In this document: piece by piece, positions 25,606-34,901 of the stretch
Position numbering within the stretch: position 1 is the first letter of the stretch
How the letters are laid out: every line of letters begins with the position of its first letter
Assembly: GCA_038238015.1 (NCBI GenBank)
Contig: JBBRYA010000005.1
Location: 1-64,000, forward strand
Direction of reading: 5' to 3'
Length of the DNA stretch: 64,000 nt
DNA from: DASQFQ01 sp038238015
GTDB taxonomy: Bacteria; Actinomycetota; Thermoleophilia; Solirubrobacterales; Solirubrobacteraceae
Position numbers and translations under genes: made by a program
The notes under the pieces: generated by a model
Databases searched by the model: none
What the model saw: only the letters and a program-made list of their open reading frames with translations
What the model was told of the DNA's origin: nothing

Positions 25606-28600
25606 GCCGGCTCACCCCGATCGAGCGCGTCACTCAGAGCTTCGACCAGTGCCGCCGACGGCTGCCAGCTGAACACACCGCACGGCCCCCCGTCCACCAC
25701 GGGCGTGTCGGGTCCGCTCATGCCGCGGATGAAGAGATAGAGGACTCCGGCGAGGTTGCGCTCAGCCGAGTAGCCGGGCAGCCGCCAGCGCAGGTAGCGG
25801 TGCAGCGCGACGACGTAGAGCAGCGCTTGGAGCCCGTAGTGGGAGTGCTCCATCTCGGCGACCAGCGCGGCCGGCCGGTGATGCCAGGCGGTCAGGTCTT
25901 CGCCGCGGGGGGCGAGCCAGTTCGTCTTGTAGTCGACGATCGCGAAGCGGTCCCCGTCGATGCGCATCACGAGGTCGATGCTTCCGGCGAGGTAGCCGCG
26001 CACCGTCGCCCGCAACCCGGAGTCCGACAGGCGATCGGCGTAGCCCGCGAGCCCGTCGCCGGGGCCTGCGTGCGCGCGCAGGACCTTCGCGATCGCCGAC
26101 AGGGTCAGCGTCGGCCCCGGCGGCGCATCGCCGCCGACCAGCGGCAGCTCGAAGTCGAGCTCGTCGAGCCGATCTGCCTTCGCGACGTCGCGCAGCCTGG
26201 CGCCGTCGACTGCCGGCCCCAAGGGTGTCTCGACCGCTGCGCGAAGCCCGGCCACCACCATGCCGACGTCGCCGAGCTCGACTCTCCGTCGTGTCTGGGC
26301 AGTGTCGACGCTCAGCGCGATCTCGGCGTCGAGATCGGGTGCGGCGAAATCGCTGAGCTCGAACACGGTGTGCACGAGCGTTCCTACTTCGACGCCCACC
26401 GACATCTCGGCGAGCAGCGACGGAATGGCGCGCAGGTCCTCCGACACCCCACCACCGTCCACAGAGGGCGCAGGCGCGAGCGATTCGTCGTCGACGACCG
26501 GCTCCTCCGGTTCGCTGGCGACCCTCGCCTCGTAGGTCCCGGCGGTGATGCCGCTGAACGACGTCCGGCGCCACCACTGGTCGAGCTCCCGATCGAACAC
26601 GGACGCGGACAGCTCGCCTGTCGCAGACGGCAGCCCGACCCAGGGCCGGACGGCGGTGACGACGGATGGGCTGACGCTCACGGATCCGGGGGCCTGATCT
26701 CGCAATTCGATGAAACGCGCTGTCGCCGCCTCGTCGCTCGGCACCGAGTCCGACGAGGCCGCCACGTTGCCATCCCCGTCGGTGGAGAACAGCAGTCGCG
26801 TCAGCGCGGAGTTGCGGCTGTCGAAGGACCCGGCCCACCAGACGACCGCCTGGTGCTTCGCACGGGTCAGAGCGACGTAGGCGAGCCGCAGATCTTCTCC
26901 GCGTTGCTCGTCGATGTTCTGGCTGACGTGGCCGCCCCATTGGGGGCCTTCAAGGCCGACGTCGATGGTCCGCCTGCCGTCGGCGTCGTGAAAGGTGACC
27001 GGAGCGGGACGATCGTTTCTTGGCGTTGGCGACGGCTCCCACAGGTCCGGGTAGTAGACGACGGGGAATTCCAGGCCCTTGCTGCGGTGCACGGTGAGGA
27101 CCTGGACCGCCTCGGCGTCGGATTCCAGCCGGCGGCTGCGCTCCTCGTCGCTGGTGTCCTGGGCGGCCTCGAGCACCCGCTGGCGCAGCCAGGACGTGAG
27201 GGCGGTCGCGCCCATCTGCTCGGTCGTCGCGGCGGTGTGCAGGAGCTCCGCGACGTGGCGCAGGTCGGTGAGCCGGCGCTCCCCGTTGACGAGGGCCAGC
27301 ACCCGGCCGGGCAGGCCCTCCTCGAGCGTGACTGCCTCCGTCAGCGACGCGACGCCCTTCTCGCGCAGCACGCGCGCCCAGTGATGCAGCCGGCGGTGCA
27401 CCGCCTCCCAGGCATCGTCGTCGGCCTGCGCGACCGCCTCGGTGCTCCAGCCCAGGAACAGGGTCAGTGCGGCAGAGCGCGCGCGGGGCGGGTAGGCGGG
27501 TCGTTCGATCGCCTCGAGCAGGCGCAGCCACTCGCGCGCTGGATCGGTGGCGAAGACGCTCCCCGCGCCGTTGATCACCGCAGGGACGTCGATGGCCTCG
27601 AGCGCGTCGCGCACGCGCGCGGCGTTCTTGTTGGTGCGCACGAGCACCGCGATGTGCCCGGGGCGCACGTGGCCCGAGTCCTTGATCTCCCCTCCCGAGT
27701 TCAGCAACGACACGACGTCCGCCGCGACGTCGCGGGCGACGTGCTGCCGCGCGGACTCGAGGCGGGCGTAGCCCCTCGGCGTGGTGCCCGTCCCGTCGCG
27801 CGGCACGACGCGGACGCGCAGCGCGGCCGGGTCGGGAGCGTCGGTCAGCCGCGGCGCGCGATTCCCGGGTGCGGCGGTCACCTCCCGGTAGACGATTCCC
27901 TCGTGACCGAGCTTCGCGCCGCCGAACAGCGCGTCGTACGCGTCGAGCAATCCTTGGTCGCTGCGCCAGTTGGTCTGCAGCGTGGCCTGTGCGCCGGCGG
28001 TTCGCGCCGCTTCGATGTAGGCGTAGACGTCGGCGCCGCGGAACGCGTAGATGGCCTGCTTCGGGTCGCCGATCAGCACCAGCGTGACCTCCCCGGTCCC
28101 GAAGGCGGTCTGCATGATCTGCCATTGCACCGGGTCGGTGTCCTGGAACTCATCGACGAGGACGACGCGGTAGCGGGCGCGCAGCCTCGCCGTCGCGGCG
28201 GGGCCGCCCGGTCCCGCGAGCGTGTCGTTCAGGCGCGTGAGGAGATCGTCGTAGGTCATCACGGCCATCCGCCGCTTGCGCGCGTCGAGCTCGGTGCGAG
28301 CTGCTTCCGCGAGCCGCACGCGCATGGCGGCGATGCTCTGCTCGGGAGCGTCCGCGGGCTCGATGGGCGCATCCGGGTTCTCGATCGCCGCCCGCGCGAT
28401 CTCCATCGCCTGCCCGAGGGTGAACTGCGGGCTGCCGTAGCGATGGAAGCGACGGACGTAGAGGTCGTCGACCACCTCCTGTCTCAGGTCGGAGATGTCC
28501 TCCACGAACGTGGTGTCGGGCTCGACGTCGCCGACCACGCCAAGCCCGCCGAGCACCTCCTGGCAGAAGCCGTGCGTGGTGGCGATGGTGGCGGAGTCGA

Positions 28601-28949
28601 ACCCAGCCAGCGCCCGGGCCAGGCGCTCCCGGCGCAGCCGGACGTCGGCCTCGTCCCCGGAGGCCAGGAGCGCGACGACGTCGTCATCCTCCGGCAGGGC
28701 GCCCGCCAGGGCGCGCTCGAGCCCGTGCTCCGCGCTGACCAGCCGCTCGCGGACGCGTTCGCGCAGCTCACCGGTGGCCATGCGCGTGAAGGTCACCATG
28801 AGGATCTGGTCGAGTGGCACAGCCTCGGCGACGTAGCGGGCAGCCAGCGCCGCGATGGTGAACGTCTTGCCGGTGCCCGCGCTCGCCTCCAGCACGGTCA
28901 CGCCGGTCGGGAGCGGTCCGCAGACGTCGAAGGGGAGCGCGTCGTTCAT
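25602..28949 (-). CDS. recB: Exodeoxyribonuclease V beta subunit (RecB helicase-nuclease)
   Basis: 1115 aa. The UvrD-type helicase shows ASAGTGKT (motif I, about residue 22), DEFQDTDPVQW (II), GDPKQAIYAFRGAD (III), LTVHRSKGLEFPVVY (V) and YVALTRAKHQ (VI). The C-terminal RecB nuclease domain has GSIDLVMRIDG and the catalytic IVDYKTNW, so the nuclease looks intact. It moves 3'-5' on one strand while RecD moves on the other, and should load RecA. The ATG at 28949 overlaps the recC stop (ATGA); frame continues open upstream but that sequence belongs to recC. Confidence 0.94.
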   Translation of the reverse strand: MNDALPFDVCGPLPTGVTVLEASAGTGKTFTIAALAARYVAEAVPLDQILMVTFTRMATGELRERVRERLVSAEHGLERALAGALPEDDDVVALLASGDEADVRLRRERLARALAGFDSATIATTHGFCQEVLGGLGVVGDVEPDTTFVEDISDLRQEVVDDLYVRRFHRYGSPQFTLGQAMEIARAAIENPDAPIEPADAPEQSIAAMRVRLAEAARTELDARKRRMAVMTYDDLLTRLNDTLAGPGGPAATARLRARYRVVLVDEFQDTDPVQWQIMQTAFGTGEVTLVLIGDPKQAIYAFRGADVYAYIEAARTAGAQATLQTNWRSDQGLLDAYDALFGGAKLGHEGIVYREVTAAPGNRAPRLTDAPDPAALRVRVVPRDGTGTTPRGYARLESARQHVARDVAADVVSLLNSGGEIKDSGHVRPGHIAVLVRTNKNAARVRDALEAIDVPAVINGAGSVFATDPAREWLRLLEAIERPAYPPRARSAALTLFLGWSTEAVAQADDDAWEAVHRRLHHWARVLREKGVASLTEAVTLEEGLPGRVLALVNGERRLTDLRHVAELLHTAATTEQMGATALTSWLRQRVLEAAQDTSDEERSRRLESDAEAVQVLTVHRSKGLEFPVVYYPDLWEPSPTPRNDRPAPVTFHDADGRRTIDVGLEGPQWGGHVSQNIDEQRGEDLRLAYVALTRAKHQAVVWWAGSFDSRNSALTRLLFSTDGDGNVAASSDSVPSDEAATARFIELRDQAPGSVSVSPSVVTAVRPWVGLPSATGELSASVFDRELDQWWRRTSFSGITAGTYEARVASEPEEPVVDDESLAPAPSVDGGGVSEDLRAIPSLLAEMSVGVEVGTLVHTVFELSDFAAPDLDAEIALSVDTAQTRRRVELGDVGMVVAGLRAAVETPLGPAVDGARLRDVAKADRLDELDFELPLVGGDAPPGPTLTLSAIAKVLRAHAGPGDGLAGYADRLSDSGLRATVRGYLAGSIDLVMRIDGDRFAIVDYKTNWLAPRGEDLTAWHHRPAALVAEMEHSHYGLQALLYVVALHRYLRWRLPGYSAERNLAGVLYLFIRGMSGPDTPVVDGGPCGVFSWQPSAALVEALSDALDRGEPA

Positions 28950-31900
28950 CGGTGGTCGACCTGCTCCCAGCCGAGCAGCCCGTCCCACAACTCGCGCGCG
29001 TAGAGATCGAACCCGGGCGTTGCGAAGAGCTCGTCGAAGGTCAGGACACGCCCGAAGACGAGCTGGTGCTCGAGCTCCTGGTCCTCCTTCGGGAAGTTCC
29101 ACGCGGTGGTCCATTCCTTCTCGGCGGCCTTGAGAGGATCGCCGCCACTGCGGTCCGCGCGGGCGTAGGCGGCCGAGGTCATGCAGGCGATCGGCAGCGG
29201 CTCGTTCATCCCCTGGTCGTAGAGCTCGACGAGCGTGCCGAGGTGCCCGAGCGCGGCCTCCGGCTCGAGCCGAGGCAGCCGCACGATCGTCGCCACCGCG
29301 TCGTGGCCGGCCCCGTAGGTCGCGCGGCCGACCGTCGCGGCGGTGAACGGGCGGTCGGGGTGGGCCGCGGTGAGTGCGAGGAACCGCACCCATGCCGCGA
29401 GGCGGTGCCTGGCGTTCACGCGCGAGTAGGTGACGGTGCGGACAAGGTCGCCGCAGACGCCGGCGACGGTGCCGCTGAGTAGCCGGTCGCCCGGGAGCTC
29501 GACGCGGATGTCGACGGAGCCTGGATCGGCCGCCTGGGGCAACAGGCTCGCTGCGTGTCCGAAGACCTGCTCGACGACCGGCCGGATCTGCTCGATCACC
29601 GGGTCTGAGAGCTTGCCCGGCGGAAGACCCCCGCGAGCGCGCTCGGCGGCCTCGGCCGCGTCCGTGGTGGCGCCGGCGAGCCGAGCGGTGAGCATCCGCT
29701 CGCCGATCTGCCATTCCTCGAGCTTGTCGAGCTCGACGGGCAACCCGTCGGCGATCTCATCCGAGTAAGTGCCCACGCCGAAGCCCAGCCGCTGGCGCAG
29801 GAACGCGCGCACCGGATGGCGCACGAAGCCGACGAGGTTGTCGAGCTCCACGACGGCGTCCGCATCGTCGGGCAGCGGGGCCGCGAGGAACGGCCTCGGC
29901 TCGCTGCGGTCCTCACCGACTGCGCGGGCGCCGTCGAGCGTCACGCGGTCAAAGCTCCACGGCCCTTCACCGCCGAGCTCGCCGGGTGTGAAGTTGCGTG
30001 CGTCGAACGGCTGGAGTGGATGGCGAATGAGGACCTGAGCGCGAGCGTCGCCGCTCACGGTCCGGTCGATGATGTCCAGCAGCTCTCCGACCGGCACCGC
30101 CGGCGGACGCAGCGCGTTGGTGCGCACGTCGTTGCCCGTGTAGGTGACGATCAGCCGGTCGCTCGCCGCCATGAGCGCGTCGAGCAGCATCTGGCGATCC
30201 TCGAAGCGCGGGTCGCGCTCGCCCACATGGGGGTCGGCGAGCATGAGGTCATCGCCGTCGCGCGGCGCCTTGCGCGGGAAGGCGGAATCGTCGAGTCCGA
30301 GCAGGCAGACAACCCGGTGGGGGATCGAGCGCATGGGGACGAGCGTGCAGATCGTCAGATGGCCGGTGCGGAAGTTCGCGCGCGTCGGACGGCCCTGGAG
30401 GCGCTCGGCGAGCAGTGCGCGGATCTCGGGCAGGGAGAGGTTGATGCTGTCGGCGCCGGTCGCCTCCTCCGCAACGGCATCGAGGATGCGCTGGAGCTGG
30501 GCGCGCTGCCACCCGTCGCGCTGCGAGGTGGCGGTGAGCGCGTCGGCTGCGGTAGCGATCGCCTCGACCCACGCGCCGATCGACTGGCCGGTGGCAAAGG
30601 TGTCCACGGCGGACTGCAGGCGATCCACGAACTCCGCCATCCGGCCGACGAGGTCGATGGCGCCGCTCTCCACGTCGTCGGTCGGGAGGACGCCCTCGAA
30701 CAGGCGGTGGCCCTCCTCGGTCATGGTGACCCCGACCAGCATGCGATTCAGGCCGGCGTTCCAGGTTCCCGCGTCGAGGTCGGCGAGCTTGAACACGCCG
30801 CGGTGCGCTGCGTCGAGCCCCCAGCGGATCCCGCTTGTCGCGACCCAGTCGCGCATCCGGGCGAGGTCCTCGTCGTCGAGCCGGAAGCGGCGGCGAACGG
30901 GTTCGCGGTCGGCGAGGTCGAGGACTTCCGAAGCGGTCAGGCGGCGCCCGGCGAGGTCGATCAGCTGCGCCACGACGCCGAGCACGGGATTGGTCTGGCG
31001 CAGCGAACGGTCGGCGAGGCGGACTCGAAGGTCGGGCTGAGCGATCCCGTCGGGAAGTTGTTCGAACCCGTCGTCGTCGTCGGTAACGGTCTCGCCGGCG
31101 CCGAACGTTGCCTGGATCAGCGGCGCGAAGGTCTCGATGTCGGGGCACATCACGATGACGTCGCGCGGCTGGAGCGATTCGTCCTTGGCGAGCAGGTGGA
31201 GGATCGCGTCGCGGAGGACTTCGACCTGCCGCGCGCGTCCGTGGCACGCGTGGATCTGGATGCTGCGGTCGCTGGGGCTCAGTTCTGCGCGAGTGTCGGT
31301 GTCGCCCGGGAGCGGAGTGCCGGGTGGTGAGCGGTCGGCACGCACGTCGGCCTGGAGGGTCGAGAGCAGCGTGTCGCCGGCGAGCTCGACTGCGTAGTGG
31401 TGCTCCTGGTGTCCGTGCGCTCCCAGGACGAGCTGCATCTCGCGCGCGTCCTGGCCCCACGATGCGAGCAGCCGATTCTCGGGGAGCAGGGCGGTTGAGT
31501 CCTCGGCCCGCCGCTCGACCGGAGGGTGGGTCGCGACCTTGTCCCAGAGCGTCGGCGACGGGTGCAGGAGGAAGAGGTGGACGTCGCGGCCCGTTGATAG
31601 CGCGCCCAGCACGTCGAGGTAGCCCTTGGGCAGGCGCGTCAGCCCGAAGAGCGAGAGGCGGTCGGGCAGGTCGAGCAGCTTCGGCGTGGCGACGAGTCGT
31701 TCGCAGGCCGCCTCGATCCGCTCGGCCGGGCTCGGCTCGTCCAGCCGATCGCGCAGCCGCCGCCACAGCTCTACCTGCCAGGCGGTGTCGTCGGGAACGT
31801 CGACCTCGCCGAGCGCCCATCCGCGGACCGTCTCCGGGCGGTGCAGCGCGTAGCGGTCGAACAGGTCCGCGACGTGTCGCACGGCTGCAAAGCGACGCGC

Positions 31901-32293
31901 GCGGCGGGCGGTGTCGTCCTCCTCGCCCAGGTGCTCGGCCAGGCTGCGCAGCCACGGCTCCTCCAGGCTCTCCCCGACGACGTCGAGGAGCGGCCACACG
32001 GCACGTTCAGGGAGCCACGGGTCGGCGTCGGGATCGACGTCCGTCGCGACCGCGACCGCGTCCCTGACGAGAGCTCGCGGGAAGGGAAACGCGACGTTCG
32101 CGCAGATCCCGTCGGAGCGGCCGGGTGTCGCTCCGAGACTCGCTGAGAGCTGCTGCGAGAGCCAGCGCTCCATGCCCCGCGTCGGGACGGAGATGACCTC
32201 GGGAGTGAACGGGTCGGCCAGCGGCTCGAGCAGCAGCTCGCCGAGGGCAGTGATCAGGCCGTCGGCGCGTTCAGCGCGGTGAATATGGAGCAT
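28946..32293 (-). CDS. recC: Exodeoxyribonuclease V gamma subunit (RecC)
   Basis: 1115 aa, the size expected for RecC. The N-terminal pattern LHIHRAERADGLITALGELL, then VISVPTRGMERWLSQQLS and GICANVAFPFP is characteristic. RecC is an inactive helicase relative that splits the strands and reads Chi, with a dead nuclease fold at the C-terminus. Chi specificity of this lineage cannot be predicted. The start overlaps the end of the ImmA/IrrE gene by 23 bp and the stop overlaps recB by 4 bp, so synthesis of the three subunits is tightly coupled. Confidence 0.94.
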   Translation of the reverse strand: MLHIHRAERADGLITALGELLLEPLADPFTPEVISVPTRGMERWLSQQLSASLGATPGRSDGICANVAFPFPRALVRDAVAVATDVDPDADPWLPERAVWPLLDVVGESLEEPWLRSLAEHLGEEDDTARRARRFAAVRHVADLFDRYALHRPETVRGWALGEVDVPDDTAWQVELWRRLRDRLDEPSPAERIEAACERLVATPKLLDLPDRLSLFGLTRLPKGYLDVLGALSTGRDVHLFLLHPSPTLWDKVATHPPVERRAEDSTALLPENRLLASWGQDAREMQLVLGAHGHQEHHYAVELAGDTLLSTLQADVRADRSPPGTPLPGDTDTRAELSPSDRSIQIHACHGRARQVEVLRDAILHLLAKDESLQPRDVIVMCPDIETFAPLIQATFGAGETVTDDDDGFEQLPDGIAQPDLRVRLADRSLRQTNPVLGVVAQLIDLAGRRLTASEVLDLADREPVRRRFRLDDEDLARMRDWVATSGIRWGLDAAHRGVFKLADLDAGTWNAGLNRMLVGVTMTEEGHRLFEGVLPTDDVESGAIDLVGRMAEFVDRLQSAVDTFATGQSIGAWVEAIATAADALTATSQRDGWQRAQLQRILDAVAEEATGADSINLSLPEIRALLAERLQGRPTRANFRTGHLTICTLVPMRSIPHRVVCLLGLDDSAFPRKAPRDGDDLMLADPHVGERDPRFEDRQMLLDALMAASDRLIVTYTGNDVRTNALRPPAVPVGELLDIIDRTVSGDARAQVLIRHPLQPFDARNFTPGELGGEGPWSFDRVTLDGARAVGEDRSEPRPFLAAPLPDDADAVVELDNLVGFVRHPVRAFLRQRLGFGVGTYSDEIADGLPVELDKLEEWQIGERMLTARLAGATTDAAEAAERARGGLPPGKLSDPVIEQIRPVVEQVFGHAASLLPQAADPGSVDIRVELPGDRLLSGTVAGVCGDLVRTVTYSRVNARHRLAAWVRFLALTAAHPDRPFTAATVGRATYGAGHDAVATIVRLPRLEPEAALGHLGTLVELYDQGMNEPLPIACMTSAAYARADRSGGDPLKAAEKEWTTAWNFPKEDQELEHQLVFGRVLTFDELFATPGFDLYARELWDGLLGWEQVDHR

Positions 32294-32861
32294 CAGGGTG
32301 ATCAGTCGATGACGGTGCCGCGTCCCTGACGAACAGGTCGTCCATCCGTCGCTGCATCGCGACGCCGGACGCCCGGAACGTCTTGCACATCGCGACGAGA
32401 TCGTTGCCGTGGCGCCCGTAGGCCTGCAGCATCAGCCACTGCGGCATCAATAGCCCGGCGGCAAAGCGGCTGGCTTCCTCTTCGATGTCAGGGACGCTCG
32501 GGCGCTGATCCTCCTTGACCGACGTCGAGCGGCAGAAGAGCGAGCGCTGCAGGTCGCGGTGAAGCTCCCAGTGCCCGAGTTCGTGGCCGATCGTGAAGCG
32601 GCGGCGTGTCGGCCAGACGCGAGCCTCCTCGGCGTTGACCCAGATCTCCCCGCGCGCGGGGAGGAGCAGTCCCGAGAGCGACTGGCCGGGGTTCAGCGGC
32701 GGTGCGCCCGGGGCCGCACTCATGTCGGCGACGTCGCGCACGAGCAGGCCGTACACCGAGTCGGCGATGTCCTCTACCGGGACGGGCAGACTCTCGCCGT
32801 CCCAGAGCCACTCGGGCACGGAGGCCAGCACCTGCGCAGCCCGCTCCTCCACGGGGTCCAT
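32271..32861 (-). CDS. ImmA/IrrE family metallo-endopeptidase
   Basis: 196 aa. The zinc protease motif HEXXH is in RRFTIGHELGHWELH near residue 95, followed by a downstream acidic EEEASRFAAGLLMPQW with the third ligand Glu, the standard ImmA/IrrE layout. Family members cut XRE-type repressors (ImmA on ImmR in ICEBs1, IrrE on DdrO in Deinococcus) after DNA damage or element induction. Here the only XRE-like protein nearby is at 33092-33739, two genes upstream in the same operon, which makes it the natural substrate candidate. Overlaps recC by 23 bp. Confidence 0.9.
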   Translation of the reverse strand: MDPVEERAAQVLASVPEWLWDGESLPVPVEDIADSVYGLLVRDVADMSAAPGAPPLNPGQSLSGLLLPARGEIWVNAEEARVWPTRRRFTIGHELGHWELHRDLQRSLFCRSTSVKEDQRPSVPDIEEEASRFAAGLLMPQWLMLQAYGRHGNDLVAMCKTFRASGVAMQRRMDDLFVRDAAPSSTDHPDAPYSPR

Positions 32862-32882
32862 CCGGCCGGATCCTAGTTCGTG

Positions 32883-33050
32883 TCAGGCGAGGCCGAGTGC
32901 GGTGGCGACTCGGTTCACGGTGCGCCATGCCGCCGGCGAGCGGCGCGGCGGGCGGGAGAAGAGCCGCTCGCTGAGCAGTTCTGCGAGGCGGCGGTCGCCG
33001 CATTCGATCGCGAAGGCCAGCACGCGATAGGGGTTCGGCAGGCTGGGCAT
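32883..33050 (-). CDS. Small basic ORF in the sigma-protease-recCBD operon
   Basis: 55 aa, ATG at 33050, stop TGA at 32883-32885. The peptide is helical and basic (PYRVLAFAIECGDRRLAEL, then LFSRPPRRSPAAWRTVNRVA). It fills the gap between the XRE-like gene (41 bp upstream) and the metalloprotease (21 bp downstream), with the expected codon bias. No family recognised. It could be a small regulator or inhibitor in the same circuit. Confidence 0.55.
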   Translation of the reverse strand: MPSLPNPYRVLAFAIECGDRRLAELLSERLFSRPPRRSPAAWRTVNRVATALGLA

Positions 33051-33091
33051 CGTACGGGAGGTCGGCCTCTTGGGCCTCGGCCTGACGGAAC

Positions 33092-33739
33092 TCAGCGGCC
33101 TCCGAGAAACAGGTCGTCCACTTCGTCGTGCTCCTCGTGGTCTGCTTCTGGCGTTGGAGGCGCCCCGGGCGGCGCCATGGCGGCTTGACTCTCCAGGTCC
33201 GGGATCGCAGTGCGCGCGAAGAGCGCGTCGCCTGCCGCTTGGCCAGGCGATCGGGGCGTCAGCGCCTCGGCTGCTTCTCGTAGACGCTCGCGCGTGGTTC
33301 CGACGAGGGCAGCCAGAGCGTTGAGCACGCGGTCCGAGACGCCGCTCGGCTCGAGCGTTCCTTGCTCCATTGCGTGGTAGTAGCTCGCCACCTTTGCCTC
33401 GCGATCCGCGACGCCGAGTTGGGCGGCCAGACGGCGGACGAGATCGGCGCGCTTGATCCGCGCGGCCTGTCGGAGCCGCGGCAACACCACGGGCCAGGCG
33501 CCGGCCTGGCCTCCGAGGGACTGCTCGAGGTCGTCGACCAGCGCCCGGGCCGGAGACGCGGCGAACGCGATGGCGTCGAACGTGCGGCGTGGCGCCCGAT
33601 CGAGATAGGCGTCGAGCAGCGCTTCGAGTTCTCGCCGGTCGGCTCCGTCGAGCTCGGTCAGGTACGCGTCAGGGTCGGGCTCGCTCCCGGCTTCGAACTC
33701 GGCGATGAATCGCTCCCGGAGGCGTTCGACGTCGCTCAT
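33092..33739 (-). CDS. XRE-like helix-turn-helix regulatory protein (putative protease target)
   Basis: 215 aa from ATG 33739 (an ATG 4 codons upstream would overlap the sigma gene by 8 bp). Residues about 85-150 read DLVRRLAAQLGV...VASYYHAMEQGTLEPSGVSD then RVLNALAALVGTTRERL, the pattern of an XRE-type HTH (helix, turn, Y-x-x-E-x-G, then L-x-x-L-A-x-x-L-G). The N-terminal 60 residues are acidic and helical and could contact a sigma factor. The C-terminal 50 are Pro/Glu/Asp-rich and probably flexible. Position between a sigma factor and an ImmA/IrrE protease suggests a repressor or anti-sigma removed by cleavage; this is inference. Confidence 0.6.
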   Translation of the reverse strand: MSDVERLRERFIAEFEAGSEPDPDAYLTELDGADRRELEALLDAYLDRAPRRTFDAIAFAASPARALVDDLEQSLGGQAGAWPVVLPRLRQAARIKRADLVRRLAAQLGVADREAKVASYYHAMEQGTLEPSGVSDRVLNALAALVGTTRERLREAAEALTPRSPGQAAGDALFARTAIPDLESQAAMAPPGAPPTPEADHEEHDEVDDLFLGGR

Positions 33740-33743
33740 CGGT

Positions 33744-34460
33744 TCACCCATTGTCGTCCTCGAGCAACTCGCGCAGACGTACCCGGAATCGGCGGACGAT
33801 CTGGTAGGCGTTGTCGGGGGTCATGTCCTCGATCTCAGCGCAGGCGTCCGCGGCGCTGCGCGCCTCGAAGACCACGATCTCGACCAGGCGCCGGTGGTCT
33901 TGGCGCAGCTCGTCAAGCGCGGCTTGGATGACCATCTGGGTCTCGACGTAGCCGGCCGCGTCGGCGGTCGCCGGCTCCGGCCCGGGGTGCTCGTCGTCTG
34001 TGTCGAGCGGATCGGTCGCGATCGTGCGGGAGCGCTCGCGGTCGGCGATCGCGCGGCGGAGGATCGTGTTCAGCCAGGCCTTGAATTCGCCCACCGAGTC
34101 GCCGGCGAAGCTCGAGGTGATGGCGCGGGCGATGACGTCACCGGCGGTGTCCTCAACCACGTGGGCCGGCAGCTTCATCCGCAGCCGGGCGACGACGATC
34201 GACCAGTGACCGAAGACGAGAACCTGCAGGGCCGTGCGCGCGGAGTCGGTGTCACCTGCGGCGCGGGCGTCGCGCAGGTATGCGAGCAAGTTCTCGTCGG
34301 AGAGGCGGTCGAGTTCGTGCTCCGGGCGCGGGCGGAAGGCCAAGTCTGGAGAGTCGCAGGCTGCGGCGGAATTCTGACGCGCCGCTTGGGTCGGTGGGCG
34401 CGGAACCGAGGTCTGGTCAGTCGACTGAAAGCTGAGATGAGGGCTGCCGCAGTCGAGCAC
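33744..34460 (-). CDS. ECF-like RNA polymerase sigma factor
   Basis: Up to 238 aa. The sigma-70 region 2 is visible as LVFGHWSIVVARLRMKL...VVEDTAGDVIARAITSSF and EFKAWLNTILRRAIADRER. Region 4 has AALDELRQDHRRLVEIVVFEARSAADACAEI then YQIVRRFRVRLRELLE. The first 40 residues from GTG 34460 have poor codon bias; a TTG at 34343 is an alternative start that keeps both sigma regions. First gene of the operon that ends with recD, so it may control the operon itself. No zinc-containing anti-sigma (ZAS) gene is adjacent; the XRE-like protein may serve that role. Confidence 0.8.
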   Translation of the reverse strand: MLDCGSPHLSFQSTDQTSVPRPPTQAARQNSAAACDSPDLAFRPRPEHELDRLSDENLLAYLRDARAAGDTDSARTALQVLVFGHWSIVVARLRMKLPAHVVEDTAGDVIARAITSSFAGDSVGEFKAWLNTILRRAIADRERSRTIATDPLDTDDEHPGPEPATADAAGYVETQMVIQAALDELRQDHRRLVEIVVFEARSAADACAEIEDMTPDNAYQIVRRFRVRLRELLEDDNG

Positions 34461-34564
34461 CCCCGCGGCGCGGTCGAACAGGAGACCGTGGGGCGCGATA
34501 GCCGACGGAGACTTCGCGAAGCCGACACAGTTTCGGCACGGTTCGGTCTTGCTGCTCCATTGAG

Positions 34565-34900
34565 TTGGAGAACCTTCGCTGCGTGCTCGCTGACCAAACC
34601 ATCCGAGGGAAGGTGCACCAGTTCGACCGTCCCGTCTGGGAGCCGCTCGTTGCTCTCTTTGGGGAGGATCTCGCCGGGTGGTTCATGTGGATGTGCGAGA
34701 TCGAACTTGAGGACCAGTCCCCGTTGCACTCCTACAAGCACAGCGCGACCCGCAGCTATCTCTACCTCACGGAGGATGGCCGGGCCTTCGTCTATCAGTC
34801 GGACGAGAGCTACGAGGAGATCCCGGTGGGGCGGGCAGTGTTCCTTGCGCACGCAGGGTGGGAGCGGTTGCTCCCACCTCCGCCTCGTCTATGCGCATGA
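34565..34900 (+). CDS. Hypothetical protein
   Basis: 111 aa, compact and with good amphipathic pattern (GKVHQFDRPVWEPLVALFGE, DLAGWFMWMCEIELED, YKHSATRSYLYLTEDGRAFVY). It looks like a small soluble alpha/beta protein known only as a hypothetical in actinobacteria. The TTG at 34565 is the first start; a GTG at 34583 with GGAG 12 nt upstream is the alternative. Divergent from the sigma-factor operon, whose promoter region it shares, and convergent with the VWA gene. Function unknown. Confidence 0.6.
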   Translation: MENLRCVLADQTIRGKVHQFDRPVWEPLVALFGEDLAGWFMWMCEIELEDQSPLHSYKHSATRSYLYLTEDGRAFVYQSDESYEEIPVGRAVFLAHAGWERLLPPPPRLCA

Positions 34901-34901
34901 C

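Noticed and set aside
25800..29003. Very long plus-strand open frame opposite recB
   Set aside because: High-GC antisense frame with Arg/Val/Asp/Gly-dominated composition; recB motifs prove the minus strand.
28946..32293. An AdnAB-type nuclease instead of RecBCD
   Set aside because: Three separate subunits with RecC and RecD signatures are present; AdnA/AdnB have two helicase-nuclease subunits.
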